Below are positions 1-9,067 of a DNA stretch of 64,000 bases, one piece after another. This DNA comes from Pantoea sp. alder81 (GTDB lineage Bacteria; Pseudomonadota; Gammaproteobacteria; Enterobacterales; Enterobacteriaceae). Position 1 is the stretch's first letter. The number at the start of each line of letters is the position of its first letter. The stretch spans positions 470,707-534,706 of the forward strand of contig NZ_JAIUDA010000004.1 of the NCBI RefSeq assembly GCF_020179835.1, given 5' to 3'. Made by a program: the position numbers and the translations under genes. The notes below the pieces were generated by a model. It saw nothing but the letters and a program-made list of their open reading frames with translations, was not told where the DNA came from and searched no databases.

Positions 1-726
1 CCAGCCGTGTTACTCGGCATAGCCTGTTTGTTTTTCCTCGACGACAAACCGGCTAAGGCAAAATGGCTGACTGACGATGAAAAAAGCCTGTTGCAACGCC
101 GACTGGATGAAGAACAGCAGCGCATCGCCGCCAAACATGGCGCCACTATGCGTCACGCAATGCGTAATCCGCTGCTGTGGCTGCTGGCATTGATCAACTT
201 TTGCGGGATCGTCGGTTCGATTGGAGTCGGCTTATGGATGCCACAGATCATCAAACAGATGGGCGTCAGTCACACAGCGACGGGTTTTCTCACCGCGTTG
301 CCCTACGTTTGCGGGGCACTGAGTATGTTGTTCTGGGCACGAAGAGCAAACCATTCGCCGCATCGCATTCGTTGGATCAGTGGCGCATTAGTGATCGCTG
401 CCATTGCGTTATCTTGCAGCGCGGTGGTGTCAGAGCCGGTGCTAAAAATGCTGGCACTTTGCATCACTGTCAGCGGCATTCTGGCCTTTCAGGCGTCGTT
501 CTGGGCGCTGCCATCTGGTTTTCTGACCGGCAATGCCGCAGCGGCTGGGTTAGCCGTGATTGTTTCGGTGGGCAATCTGGGCGGCTTCTTTGGCCCATCT
601 TTGATTGGTTACGTTAAACAGATGTCAGGCGGCTTTATGTGGGCACTGTTAGCGGTATCGGTAATATTGCTCTTTGGCGCACTGGCGGTATCTCAGGTTC
701 GCGATCCATACAAAAACGCTGCGTGA
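1..726 (+). CDS. MFS transporter, ACS (anion:cation symporter) family, C-terminal part
   Basis: The frame is open from the first base, so the N-terminal half lies outside the window. What remains starts inside the cytoplasmic middle loop (the WLTDDEKSLL stretch is typical of this loop in ACS carriers) and continues with about six hydrophobic segments, as expected for helices 7-12. Family knowledge: ACS carriers take up organic anions such as tartrate, glucarate or phthalate by proton symport across the inner membrane. The substrate cannot be told from this half. The protein ends in a short charged tail, followed by a strong stem-loop. Confidence 0.85.
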   Translation, partial: PAVLLGIACLFFLDDKPAKAKWLTDDEKSLLQRRLDEEQQRIAAKHGATMRHAMRNPLLWLLALINFCGIVGSIGVGLWMPQIIKQMGVSHTATGFLTALPYVCGALSMLFWARRANHSPHRIRWISGALVIAAIALSCSAVVSEPVLKMLALCITVSGILAFQASFWALPSGFLTGNAAAAGLAVIVSVGNLGGFFGPSLIGYVKQMSGGFMWALLAVSVILLFGALAVSQVRDPYKNAA

Positions 727-736
727 ATGACGCAAC

Positions 737-764
737 ATTGCCGTGCCCATCAGGGCACGGCAAT
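737..764. terminator. bidirectional stem-loop terminator
   Basis: A perfect 12-bp stem (ATTGCCGTGCCC and its complement) closes on a 4-base loop. It sits between the stop of the plus-strand MFS gene and the stop of the minus-strand fimbrial chaperone, where convergent transcripts should end. There is no clear U-tract on either side. Confidence 0.7.
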
Positions 765-769
765 CTAAC

Positions 770-1489
770 TTATATGCCGGTATGGCTCTGATAACTCACC
801 GGGTTACCGTTATCGTCAAACACCTCGTACGTGACGCTTTCACCCACCTTAACCGGTTGCGTTAAGGGGAGGGTGAACGAACCAAACGGCGCCACCATCA
901 CATCATCCACCTTAACCTTATTGGCAATATTCAATCGCAGGCTCATAGACCACGCCGTCGGATTCTCCACCTTGAGCTGACGATCGTGCACCACAAAACG
1001 CAGCTTCTGAACATCTTCAGGCTGGGGTGCACCCAGCGCAGCAGGTCGAACAAAAACCTTAAGCCGCAACCGCAGCGGCAACAGAATTTTTTGTTCAGCG
1101 CCGCCGGTGTGCCGGGTTAAGGCGGGAATCTGATAAATATTCAGCCAGTAAAGGCTTTCACGATCTTCGGGCAACGACTGCCGCGAAGTGAGCACCAGAC
1201 GAATCGCACGTTGCTCATCGGGAGCGAGTTTCATCATCGGCGGCATGGCAAAAATGGGCGCAGTACTCAGTTCCGGAGACTGCATCAAATCTCCGTCATC
1301 GCTCCAGATCTGCACCACGGAGGGATATTCCGCACCATTTTTTAAATTCAGCGTCTGGTTGCTTTCACCGGCATTAAAAACGATACGTGTTCTATCCACA
1401 TTCACCACGGCCAGGGCGTGAGCAGCGAATAACAGGCTGCTCATTGCCAACGCGCTACTGAAAACTGACCACAACTTGCAACTGCGCAT
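770..1489 (-). CDS. periplasmic fimbrial chaperone (PapD family), second copy
   Basis: 239 residues with a signal peptide ending near AAHALA (about residue 27). The PapD-family signature is present as LPEDRESLYWLN, in the loop that contacts subunits, followed by the FGS-type second immunoglobulin domain. Such chaperones cap pilus subunits in the periplasm by donor-strand complementation and deliver them to the usher. The start overlaps the end of the upstream adhesin gene by 35 bp, so the two are likely translationally coupled. It is the last gene of the fimbrial operon and the second chaperone in it; it may be dedicated to the tip adhesin (inference). Confidence 0.9.
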   Translation of the reverse strand: MRSCKLWSVFSSALAMSSLLFAAHALAVVNVDRTRIVFNAGESNQTLNLKNGAEYPSVVQIWSDDGDLMQSPELSTAPIFAMPPMMKLAPDEQRAIRLVLTSRQSLPEDRESLYWLNIYQIPALTRHTGGAEQKILLPLRLRLKVFVRPAALGAPQPEDVQKLRFVVHDRQLKVENPTAWSMSLRLNIANKVKVDDVMVAPFGSFTLPLTQPVKVGESVTYEVFDDNGNPVSYQSHTGI

Positions 1490-2774
1490 TGACTGTCCCT
1501 GCTGTTACTGTTTGTCCACTTAAGGCTTCGAGCGAAGCCAAAAAATCACCGCTGTAAATATTGCTGCTGCCGGAAGAAACCAGCGAGGTGAGATCCGTAT
1601 AGGCATACCAGCCGCGTGTATTCCCGGTGCCGGTGCTGGCGAGGTTAGGCAATAAGTTAATGGCAGCACCACTGGCGTTATAAATTTTGATGCCCACACC
1701 CGAGGCCACGCCGCTGCTGCCATAATGATTATCCAGCAGCCAGGTCAGTCCGCCGCCGCTGGTGGTCAAACCCAACTGCGTCGCCTGTGACACCGCATTG
1801 GGCTGATTCACCAGCAAGCCCATCGCGACATTGGCGGCACTGCTGGTGGAGGTGCTGGTACTGGATCGCGCGCCCGATTCGCACTGCAATGAGATGGAAA
1901 ACGGCACCTGACTGCTGCCGCCTGCTTTGAGCGCGTTCACGCTGATGGTTGGCAGCAGCACCACAGAAGGGTAGTTCTGGACTTCACAGAGCGCGCCTCG
2001 CACATAGGTCACGTTACGATACGTACTCCAGGCGGCGGGCCAGTTACCGTAAAACCCGTACCAATAGCTGGCGCTGTCTTGTCCCACTGCCAGACTGTTG
2101 GTATCCAGACCTGGGCCTTTGAAAGCAATGTAGCCGCGCGGCTGCGTCCAGAGATCGCTGTAACGGTTATCGCCATTGGCGTAATAGCTGGTTGAACTGA
2201 TTTTGAACATCTCGTACAGCACGTTGCTAAACGCGCTGGCCGGAATATAAATGTAGGTGCCGTCGGAGTACCAACTGTCAGCGGTAAACTGGCGTGACTT
2301 CCAGTAGCGGCTGTAATACTCGCCGGTGGTTAGATTGGTCATGCGCACTGCCACGTTTTTCGCCACATCGTAATAAGCGCCGCTAACCTCACTGCTGGCA
2401 TACATGCCAGCATAAGCACTGTCACCGTTGGTGGCGTACATCTCATACAAACTGCCTGCATCCGCCACCGCACAGCGGTAGAGGATTTGATTCGGGCTGT
2501 AAGCGGTGTTGCTGGCGGCGCTGAGAAACGAACCTACCGAGCTCGCCAGCAACGATCCTGCAGGCTGAAAGGATGTCCCGCTATTAATGCTGATCACCGA
2601 AGGCAAGCCCAGATTGCCGGAGCAGGTATCACAGGCACCCGCCCAGGATGATGCGGTATAGCCTGCTGCCAGTGCGGCAGCAGAGAGTGATGAGGTGCTG
2701 GTGACTTTGATGCAGTTTGCCCATAACGTCAGCGGCAGCATCAGCAGCACAACTAGGAGATATTTAATTTTCAC
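1455..2774 (-). CDS. fimbrial tip adhesin, two-domain
   Basis: 439 residues, signal peptide ending at LTLWA (about 19). The N-terminal 260 residues are rich in Tyr, Ser and Trp, with paired cysteines (CDTC near 50) and no resemblance to a pilin, as expected for a lectin-type receptor-binding domain. The C-terminal part (from about 265) has a pilin-like cysteine pair and ends in alternating hydrophobic residues (QLQVVVSFQ), the usual chaperone-binding strand. Length is about twice that of the major subunit. It lies three bases downstream of the usher gene. The assignment as tip adhesin rests on size, architecture and position; the receptor is unknown. Confidence 0.8.
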   Translation of the reverse strand: MKIKYLLVVLLMLPLTLWANCIKVTSTSSLSAAALAAGYTASSWAGACDTCSGNLGLPSVISINSGTSFQPAGSLLASSVGSFLSAASNTAYSPNQILYRCAVADAGSLYEMYATNGDSAYAGMYASSEVSGAYYDVAKNVAVRMTNLTTGEYYSRYWKSRQFTADSWYSDGTYIYIPASAFSNVLYEMFKISSTSYYANGDNRYSDLWTQPRGYIAFKGPGLDTNSLAVGQDSASYWYGFYGNWPAAWSTYRNVTYVRGALCEVQNYPSVVLLPTISVNALKAGGSSQVPFSISLQCESGARSSTSTSTSSAANVAMGLLVNQPNAVSQATQLGLTTSGGGLTWLLDNHYGSSGVASGVGIKIYNASGAAINLLPNLASTGTGNTRGWYAYTDLTSLVSSGSSNIYSGDFLASLEALSGQTVTAGTVNAQLQVVVSFQ

Positions 2775-2777
2775 GAG

Positions 2778-5342
2778 TTATAGCGTCCTGCAAATACCAT
2801 TGAGGAGGATAAGCGCCTGTTGCGACTTTCCGGTGATTTGATAAGTGACGGCACAGCGTTGGGCATGACCATCCCAACTGATTTGCAGAGTGCCGGAGTC
2901 ATGGGGAACGCGCGCATACAGTTGGCTTCCCTGACCCACAATGCCGATCACCGTGTTGGAGGCATCGCGCACTTCAGCGCCCATCGGCGGTGCCAGACCT
3001 GCGGTGGTATCTAGTGAAATCAACACGGCAGTGCCGCGTAAGGTGGCAAAGCTTATCTGACTCACGGCACCAGCATAGGGAACCACACGCTGACTTCCGC
3101 CGTTTAATTCGGCATCAGCGCGCATGTGTAGCGTATCAAGGCTGACGGTGTTTTCACGATAAGGGGTGAGCGAAGGCAGCAGTGCATAACCATTGCCGTC
3201 AATCACTGCGCCTTGTCCGTTTTGCACCGCCGCACCTTGCGCGCCCTCAGCATGGATCAACGCGAACGTATCGCTGGTGTAAGGACCTGCGGTGAGACCA
3301 CCTCGATGCAGCAGTAACGTTCCCGAAGTGCCTAAACCGACTTGTCGATAGTGATCCCCCTGGCCGTAGTTGGCGCGGATGGCGCCGAAACGGGTGTTTT
3401 GCTGCAGGTTGCCACCAAAAGAGTTAGCTTCTCCGCTGATGCCATTGCGGTAGTGTTCGGTTCCGCCATAAAGCGAATAAGAGAAATCACGCTGTTCACC
3501 GGCTGACCCCGTCAGTGAAACCATCGAAGACTGACTCTGCTTCGACTGGTTATAGTTGTAGGCCACAGACGAAAGACCCGCGCCCCAGTTAAGCGGCACA
3601 GAAATATTGAATGACAGGGTATTTTCGCTGTATCGCTGTTGGCGGCTGCTGTCGACATTATCGTTGACGCTCACGTTGCCTTGCTGGGTATTCCACCAGG
3701 TGCGTTGACGCGCCACGTTGATACCGTAACTAATATTGCGCCAGCTGTTGGTATAGCCGAGCTGCAGTTGGGTGATGCGCGACTGATTATTGTAATAGTC
3801 GGCGGTGCTGGCGCTTAAACTCACCAGACCATATTCATCCAGTGATTGGCTGAGGGTGGCCGATAAGCGATTACGTTGATTAAGCGAATCAGAGTAGTAA
3901 CTAATGCCCGCTTGCTGCTGACGCCGTACTCCAAATACATCCTGCAGGTCGCGAAAACCACGGGTGGAATAACGATAGGCGGCCAGCACCAGATTGGTGC
4001 CGGTCTGAAAGGTTTTGCTGTAACTCAACTCCGCACGCCAGCCGGAGGTGCGCTGATCATTTTCAGCCTTAGCCTGCGAAAACGTGGTGTTCAGACCCAC
4101 CGCACCGATTCCGGAAGCCCAGACGCCGCCCAGTAGCCAGGCCTGGTAATTTTCTGCCAGCCGTGAGCCGACGGTTGCCGTCAAGCTGTTGCTTACGCCG
4201 CGCTGCATCACGCCCTCAAAAAAAGCGTTATTCACGGCGTAATATTGGCGCACACGGCCCAGCGCCAGCGAGTAATGCCAGTTGCCCGGACGCACCGAAT
4301 CAGGAACCGAGGAGTAGGGTACCGTAAAGGTAGCAATTTTACCGTTGGCTTCAATCACCTCGACGTCAAAATCCCCCTGGCTGCGGGTATTGTTCAGATC
4401 ATCAATGATAAAGGGGCCAGGCGGCACCACGGTTTCATAGATCACCTTATTCAACTGTTTCACCACGACACGGGCGTTAGAGGAGGCGATACCACGAATT
4501 TCCGGGGCGTAACCGCGTCTGCCTTGCGGCCACATACGTTCGTCAGTGGCGAGTTTAATGCCATTAAACGGCAGGCTGCCAAACAGCGAACTGTCCGTGT
4601 AGCTATCGCCAAGGGAAAGCTGGCTATTGATCGACGTCAATGGGCGTTGCACCCAGGTTCTTACCTTGTTGTAGCGATAGCTGCTGCCACCCACACTGCT
4701 GCTGAGATAGCGTAGATTGCCCTGATGACGTAACTGCCAGTTGGCGACGTTGGTGCCTGCGGTGATCCCACTCCACAAATATTGATAGCGGTAGGCGGCC
4801 GCGCTGTTTTCCGTCCAGGTGTAGTTGGTGTTGTGCCGCAGAAATAACGCGGTCATCCCGTCATCCCACTGTTCGGGCGGAATATAACCGCGCGGCGTGC
4901 GGTTAAGCGCTGACATGGGCAGCGTGATATTCAGGCGTAACGCGGCGGCATCAAAATTCCAGTTCCCATGTGGCGTCCAGTCAGCAAGCGGGGCGCACTC
5001 GCGATCTTTTGGCTGCGTTGGAACATTTTTTAATTGCAGCATTTTAACCAGCGAAAAGGGTAAGCATGGCTCGACCTCTTTTCCTTGTGCCGGGGGCAAA
5101 AATTCCAGCTTCACGCTGGATGACACCAGTGCATTATTGACATAAACATCGACCAGATAATGACCCGCCGGCAAGTCGCTTTGGTTAAATTGCGCAATGT
5201 TCTGACCGAAGGCGGATCCTTTAAATAGCGAGGGATCGAAATAATATTCTTCGCTATACACGGGTGTTGAGAAATAGAATGAAACGGTCAAAAAGAATAA
5301 GGGGAGTTTCAATTCACTGGGAGTTGATGGGGTAACTTTCAC
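2778..5342 (-). CDS. fimbrial outer-membrane usher (PapC/FimD family)
   Basis: 854 residues, normal length for an usher. A signal peptide of about 30 residues is followed by the periplasmic N-domain (YYFDPSLF, and LPAGHYLVDVYVN near 57-70), a long beta-rich barrel region with the plug domain (IRGIASSNARVVVKQ near 285-300), and the C-terminal domains. Ushers form the outer-membrane pore that accepts chaperone-subunit complexes and polymerises the pilus. The start overlaps the end of the upstream chaperone gene by 29 bp. Identity as an usher is firm; the fimbrial type is not resolved. Confidence 0.95.
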   Translation of the reverse strand: MKVTPSTPSELKLPLFFLTVSFYFSTPVYSEEYYFDPSLFKGSAFGQNIAQFNQSDLPAGHYLVDVYVNNALVSSSVKLEFLPPAQGKEVEPCLPFSLVKMLQLKNVPTQPKDRECAPLADWTPHGNWNFDAAALRLNITLPMSALNRTPRGYIPPEQWDDGMTALFLRHNTNYTWTENSAAAYRYQYLWSGITAGTNVANWQLRHQGNLRYLSSSVGGSSYRYNKVRTWVQRPLTSINSQLSLGDSYTDSSLFGSLPFNGIKLATDERMWPQGRRGYAPEIRGIASSNARVVVKQLNKVIYETVVPPGPFIIDDLNNTRSQGDFDVEVIEANGKIATFTVPYSSVPDSVRPGNWHYSLALGRVRQYYAVNNAFFEGVMQRGVSNSLTATVGSRLAENYQAWLLGGVWASGIGAVGLNTTFSQAKAENDQRTSGWRAELSYSKTFQTGTNLVLAAYRYSTRGFRDLQDVFGVRRQQQAGISYYSDSLNQRNRLSATLSQSLDEYGLVSLSASTADYYNNQSRITQLQLGYTNSWRNISYGINVARQRTWWNTQQGNVSVNDNVDSSRQQRYSENTLSFNISVPLNWGAGLSSVAYNYNQSKQSQSSMVSLTGSAGEQRDFSYSLYGGTEHYRNGISGEANSFGGNLQQNTRFGAIRANYGQGDHYRQVGLGTSGTLLLHRGGLTAGPYTSDTFALIHAEGAQGAAVQNGQGAVIDGNGYALLPSLTPYRENTVSLDTLHMRADAELNGGSQRVVPYAGAVSQISFATLRGTAVLISLDTTAGLAPPMGAEVRDASNTVIGIVGQGSQLYARVPHDSGTLQISWDGHAQRCAVTYQITGKSQQALILLNGICRTL

Positions 5343-6051
5343 TTATTCTGGCTCCCTGATCGTTAATGGCGTCGAGATTGACGCTGCCTACACCCTGTAA
5401 GCGTTGTTTTGTATGGCTGAACCAGCAGGTGTGCGTTGAAAAGGGGGCTACCATTACGGGTTCACACACATAATTCTTTCCCATCATGCGCATCGATATG
5501 GCGACGAATGAAGCATGCCAGGGTTGTTTATTATCGATCTGTAATCCGCCGCCTTTATGGGGATCGAACAGCGTGCGGACTTTAATATTCGATAAAATAT
5601 TGCCCGGTTTACCTATCGCGGCAGGACGGTAAAACAATTTCACCCGGTTGCGTAGCATCACCGTCATGGCATTTTTGTCTGTGGCGGCCTGTGATGTGGG
5701 TGGAATTTGCAGCATGTTAAACCAGTAAACGGACTCTCGATCCTGAGGCAATTTGTCTGTTTGGCTGACCACAATGCGCGCGACCTGTCCGGATTTCGGC
5801 TGAATACGAAATACTGGTGGCGTAGTAATAAATGGCACGTGATTAATCTGCTGTGGTTTGGCATCCATATCGCCATCATCAAACCAGGTCTGGATAACAT
5901 AGGGGATGCTATCGTCATTTTTAAATTGAATATTGATGGAGCTGGCGGGGGCCGGATAGATAATCCGACTCCCCAACAGCGTGACGCTTGCTGCCGCCGT
6001 CGCTGACATCGCGCAAAGCAATAAAGCACCAAGGGTATTGCGTAAATACAT
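5314..6051 (-). CDS. periplasmic fimbrial chaperone (PapD family), first copy
   Basis: 245 residues; signal peptide ends near SATAAA (about 21). The subunit-binding signature reads LPQDRESVYWFN, and the second domain contains PYVCEP-like and CWFSHT segments, giving two cysteines that could form a disulfide near the C-terminus, as in some PapD relatives. It follows the major subunit gene and overlaps the usher, the usual subunit-chaperone-usher order. It presumably handles the major subunit, while the other chaperone at the operon end serves the adhesin (inference). Confidence 0.92.
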   Translation of the reverse strand: MYLRNTLGALLLCAMSATAAASVTLLGSRIIYPAPASSINIQFKNDDSIPYVIQTWFDDGDMDAKPQQINHVPFITTPPVFRIQPKSGQVARIVVSQTDKLPQDRESVYWFNMLQIPPTSQAATDKNAMTVMLRNRVKLFYRPAAIGKPGNILSNIKVRTLFDPHKGGGLQIDNKQPWHASFVAISMRMMGKNYVCEPVMVAPFSTHTCWFSHTKQRLQGVGSVNLDAINDQGARISESYPINSQ

Positions 6052-6111
6052 ACAGATTGTCTCGTGAAATTCAAAGCACGCCCGGATAGCCGGACGTACC
6101 TTGATTATTTA

Positions 6112-6654
6112 TTACTGGTAAGTCACCGCATATTGTAATGAAGCAGCCACGGTCCCGGCGGCCGCTACCCCATTGGCATAATATTGTGCGTTATAGGTCG
6201 CTGAGGATTCAGTTTCATCCGCGGCAAGGGTCAGGTCGCCATCACCGGTATAACCGCCCGTCAGGTTAATCACCGCGTCTTTACTGTCCACCAGCTGAAC
6301 TTCAACGTTTTGCGCCGTGCCGGTATTCGCCAGGTTCCCATTGGCCGTCACGTTATTGCCGACGAACACCGTTGAAATCTTCGTCGCTGAAGCCGAGTTA
6401 CCGGTACACCCGGTCAGACCTACAGTGAAGGCAGTTTGCCCGGCGACATCACCGCTGGCAGCCAGATCGGATTTGCTCACGGTTGGCATCAGTACCACCG
6501 GTGAGGCAGCATTGCCATTCACCGAGATGGAACAGGTTTCATCAGCCACTTCACCCTGGAAGTTAATGGTGTTATCGGAGGCTGCAACCGCAGAGGCTGA
6601 GAACAGGGCACCGGTGATAACCAGTGAAAGCAGTGTTTTATGTGTTTGCGTCAT
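6112..6654 (-). CDS. major fimbrial subunit (type 1 pilin family)
   Basis: 180 residues. Signal peptide of about 24 residues ending SAVA. Pilin hallmarks: a disulfide pair at Cys41 and Cys83, Thr/Ser/Ala/Gly-rich composition, and a C-terminal beta-strand ending AVTYQ with the usual penultimate tyrosine. Such subunits polymerise by donor-strand exchange into the fimbrial rod. An AAGGAT ribosome-binding site lies upstream of the ATG. It is the first structural gene and is preceded closely by the regulator on the same strand. Confidence 0.93.
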   Translation of the reverse strand: MTQTHKTLLSLVITGALFSASAVAASDNTINFQGEVADETCSISVNGNAASPVVLMPTVSKSDLAASGDVAGQTAFTVGLTGCTGNSASATKISTVFVGNNVTANGNLANTGTAQNVEVQLVDSKDAVINLTGGYTGDGDLTLAADETESSATYNAQYYANGVAAAGTVAASLQYAVTYQ

Positions 6655-6673
6655 TTCGTGTAATCCTTTTTAC

Positions 6674-7372
6674 TTAGTGACCCGAGATCAGCTGATTAAG
6701 GCTGGTACCGGTCTTTCGTCGAATTGAATCTTTGATGTTGTAAATCTTTTTCATCTCATGGTTCATTGCTATCGAAATGGCAGAGAGTGAATTACCTTTT
6801 AAGGCTAAATCCAGAAAGGTCACTTCTTCATTTGACAGTGCATTAACTCTCCTTGTTGCTCCTCCTTTTAAACCATAATAGGTACTGTTAATCACTTTCT
6901 TGATATCTTCTAACCGGTCTTCACAATAAATAACGGAGTGGATTCCCTCTCTCTTTATCCAGTGTGCAGCCAGAGCGGCCAGCGCGCGATCGGAGACCAG
7001 CACAATCGTTAGCCCGGTGGATTTCAGATAATCAACCCAGTGCTTGTTGGTGAGATAACGTAAGTTTTCTCGTGAAAAATCAACGAATATACATCCCCGG
7101 CAAAACACACTTTCATAGCGACCCGCCACTAATGACAGCACGCCTTTAATCAGGAAATGATTGTTCCCCGGCCAAATCGCAATTTTTTGTATCGGGCAGC
7201 GATTAAGAATATCGTTGTTTCGGTTCGTCAGCTGGCAGCCATATTTACAACTGGCACAGCGTAATTCCTCTCGTGTTGTATTTTTCATAACAAACTCATC
7301 CGCTCCTGTAAGAGCTGCGGATATCCTGGCAGGATAATTGTTCTTATTCAACGAGTTAAGAAAATCAGTCAT
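6674..7372 (-). CDS. LuxR-type helix-turn-helix regulator of the fimbrial operon
   Basis: 232 residues. The C-terminal 60 residues (EVTFLDLALKGNSLSAISI onward) match the LuxR/GerE fold, although the region is divergent. The N-terminal part is not a receiver domain and carries four spaced cysteines, Cys39-x2-Cys42-x3-Cys46-x12-Cys59, suggesting a metal or Fe-S site; another CRGC pair lies further on. A GAGGATAGGAA ribosome-binding region precedes the ATG. It sits 19 bp upstream of the major subunit on the same strand, so it is probably a dedicated fimbrial regulator, in the role played by FimY/FimW-type LuxR proteins elsewhere (comparison by role, not by alignment). Confidence 0.7.
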   Translation of the reverse strand: MTDFLNSLNKNNYPARISAALTGADEFVMKNTTREELRCASCKYGCQLTNRNNDILNRCPIQKIAIWPGNNHFLIKGVLSLVAGRYESVFCRGCIFVDFSRENLRYLTNKHWVDYLKSTGLTIVLVSDRALAALAAHWIKREGIHSVIYCEDRLEDIKKVINSTYYGLKGGATRRVNALSNEEVTFLDLALKGNSLSAISIAMNHEMKKIYNIKDSIRRKTGTSLNQLISGH

Positions 7373-8021
7373 TTCCTATCCTCAGAAAAGTCTTAGGTTG
7401 CACTGGATAGTGTTTTTAAAAATGTCATTGTCTTTTCTCAACTTGGCATGCAAGTCATCGCTTCATACCTCTATAGAGTTAAGAAATTTCTAGATCAACC
7501 AGGATTAATGATGAAAATCAGCCGCCAGGATCAAAAAATAGATAGCATTAATTGCTAAATAATTTAATGTTCGTCAGCGTTTAGTCTGATTATCTCGGGT
7601 GTAATAATTGATTTTTCAGCGTGCTAATTTGAATTTAATGTAATGAAAACTGCCTCTAATCTGTGGGGTAAAGTGCAACGAAGTAATTTATTAACGAAGT
7701 TCACCTTGCGGAGGGGGGGTATTTATCCCTGTTAAGATTATTCTTACACCTAATGCGGGGCGGATTTGATCTTAAAATGTCCCCTCAGATAAATCCTTTT
7801 ACATGTCATTAGCAATCTTGTACCAAATTTGGTTAGTTTAATTAATCAAAGCGAGTATGGATTTGACCCATTCACAATGATTTAACTACGGATTATTTTT
7901 TCGGGATAAATCGATTGTTAATGGCGGATGTTTGTTTAATTCATCAGTGTTTGCATCAGCGCTTGAACCGACGGTGCAGGAAACAGGGTTCGGTTGAGGT
8001 TAGGTTGTGATTAAACCGGCT
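7373..8021. other. AT-rich intergenic region upstream of the fimbrial operon
   Basis: About 650 bp without a convincing gene on either strand; reading frames are very short. The region is visibly richer in A and T than the flanks and contains a run of seven G near 7711. It must hold the promoter for the regulator and fimbrial genes, reading leftwards. No invertible-promoter repeats of the fimS type were found by eye. Confidence 0.5.
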
Positions 8022-8921
8022 TTACAAGTCGGGCCAGCGACATTCGTCACTCATGGTTTGCGCCAAAGCGGCAGCAGCGTGCGAGAGTTGATGCTGCTTC
8101 AATCGCAAAATGCCCACACGCCGCTCAATCTGTGGCGCGACCAGCGGCACACAGACCGCGCCCAACTCACGCATCTGCTGAATACAAAGCGCAGGCACCG
8201 CGCTGGCCCCCAAACCACTGGCAACCATTTTGCCCACGGTGACCAATTGGTGACTCTCGTAAGCGACGTCAAGTCTTCTGCCTGCCTGTGCCAGTGACTG
8301 CTCAAGCAACAGACGCACCGCTGAAGGGCGTTGCAAGGTAATGAAATCCAGATGCAGTAATTCACGCCAGCTCAACTGTGACTTTTTTGCTAGCGGGCTA
8401 TCGGCGGGCACCACGGCAACGAAGCGGTCGCTGCCGAGCGGTGTGAAGTGCAGCGCATCAGCCAGTTCGGGTTCGAAGGCCACACCCATCTCCACGCGTC
8501 CCTCCTGCACCATCTCCAGCACCGTTTCATTGATCACGTCATGCACCGCGATATTGACGCCAGGATAGCGCTGGCGAAAGACCCTGAGAACCGCAGGCAG
8601 CAGGTTGCCAGCAAAAGAGGGCATGGCGGCAATCGACACTTTCCCCAGTTGCAGCGTAAAACGCAGATGCATCGCCTCTTCGGCATTTTCCCAATCCGCC
8701 AGCAGCCGTCGCGCCAGCGGAAAAAAGATCTCACCTTCCGGCGTCAGTGATACGTGGCGGGTGGTGCGCATAAACAACGGCCCGCCTAACGCTTCTTCTA
8801 ATCCGCTGATTGCCAGGCTCAATGCCGGTTGCGAAATCGCCAGGCGTTCGCTGGCCTGGGCAAAACTCAAAGTGTGAGCGACCGCTAAGAACGCGCGTAA
8901 CTGCTTGATAGTCATTTTCAT
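8022..8921 (-). CDS. LysR-family regulator, divergent from the ketone-body operon
   Basis: An N-terminal winged helix-turn-helix of LysR type begins at [18 protein letters not shown], with the typical [21 protein letters not shown] helix. The effector-binding domain follows, ending normally for the family. The start is uncertain: ATG codons at 8921 and 8915 both fit the family length, neither has a strong ribosome-binding site, and an upstream ATG at 8951 would add ten atypical residues. Divergent placement from the CoA-transferase genes is the classic arrangement for a LysR activator of that operon, with acetoacetate or 3-hydroxybutyrate as the plausible inducer (inference). Confidence 0.9.
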   Translation of the reverse strand: MKMTIKQLRAFLAVAHTLSFAQASERLAISQPALSLAISGLEEALGGPLFMRTTRHVSLTPEGEIFFPLARRLLADWENAEEAMHLRFTLQLGKVSIAAMPSFAGNLLPAVLRVFRQRYPGVNIAVHDVINETVLEMVQEGRVEMGVAFEPELADALHFTPLGSDRFVAVVPADSPLAKKSQLSWRELLHLDFITLQRPSAVRLLLEQSLAQAGRRLDVAYESHQLVTVGKMVASGLGASAVPALCIQQMRELGAVCVPLVAPQIERRVGILRLKQHQLSHAAAALAQTMSDECRWPDL

Positions 8922-9007
8922 TTTTGAATTTGTTAACTTTATGTAAAACAATGATTAACGGAATACTAATAAAAAAAACAAATGAAAGGCCAATAAAAAC
9001 AAAATTA

Positions 9008-9022
9008 ACAAATCATTTTTGT
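9008..9022. promoter_or_regulatory. possible LysR-type binding dyad
   Basis: A 15-bp interrupted palindrome (ACAAA, five bases, TTTGT) contains the T-N11-A pattern common in LysR sites. It lies in the AT-rich gap between the LysR gene and the CoA-transferase operon. Such a short motif can occur by chance in AT-rich DNA. Confidence 0.25.
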
Positions 9023-9067
9023 GACGCGAGGATGGCTTTATTCAGTGAGCTGAGGAGATGTACAGCA

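Noticed and set aside
7373..8021. Invertible promoter element of the fimS type in front of the fimbrial operon
   Set aside because: No pair of matching inverted repeats and no recombinase gene were found nearby.
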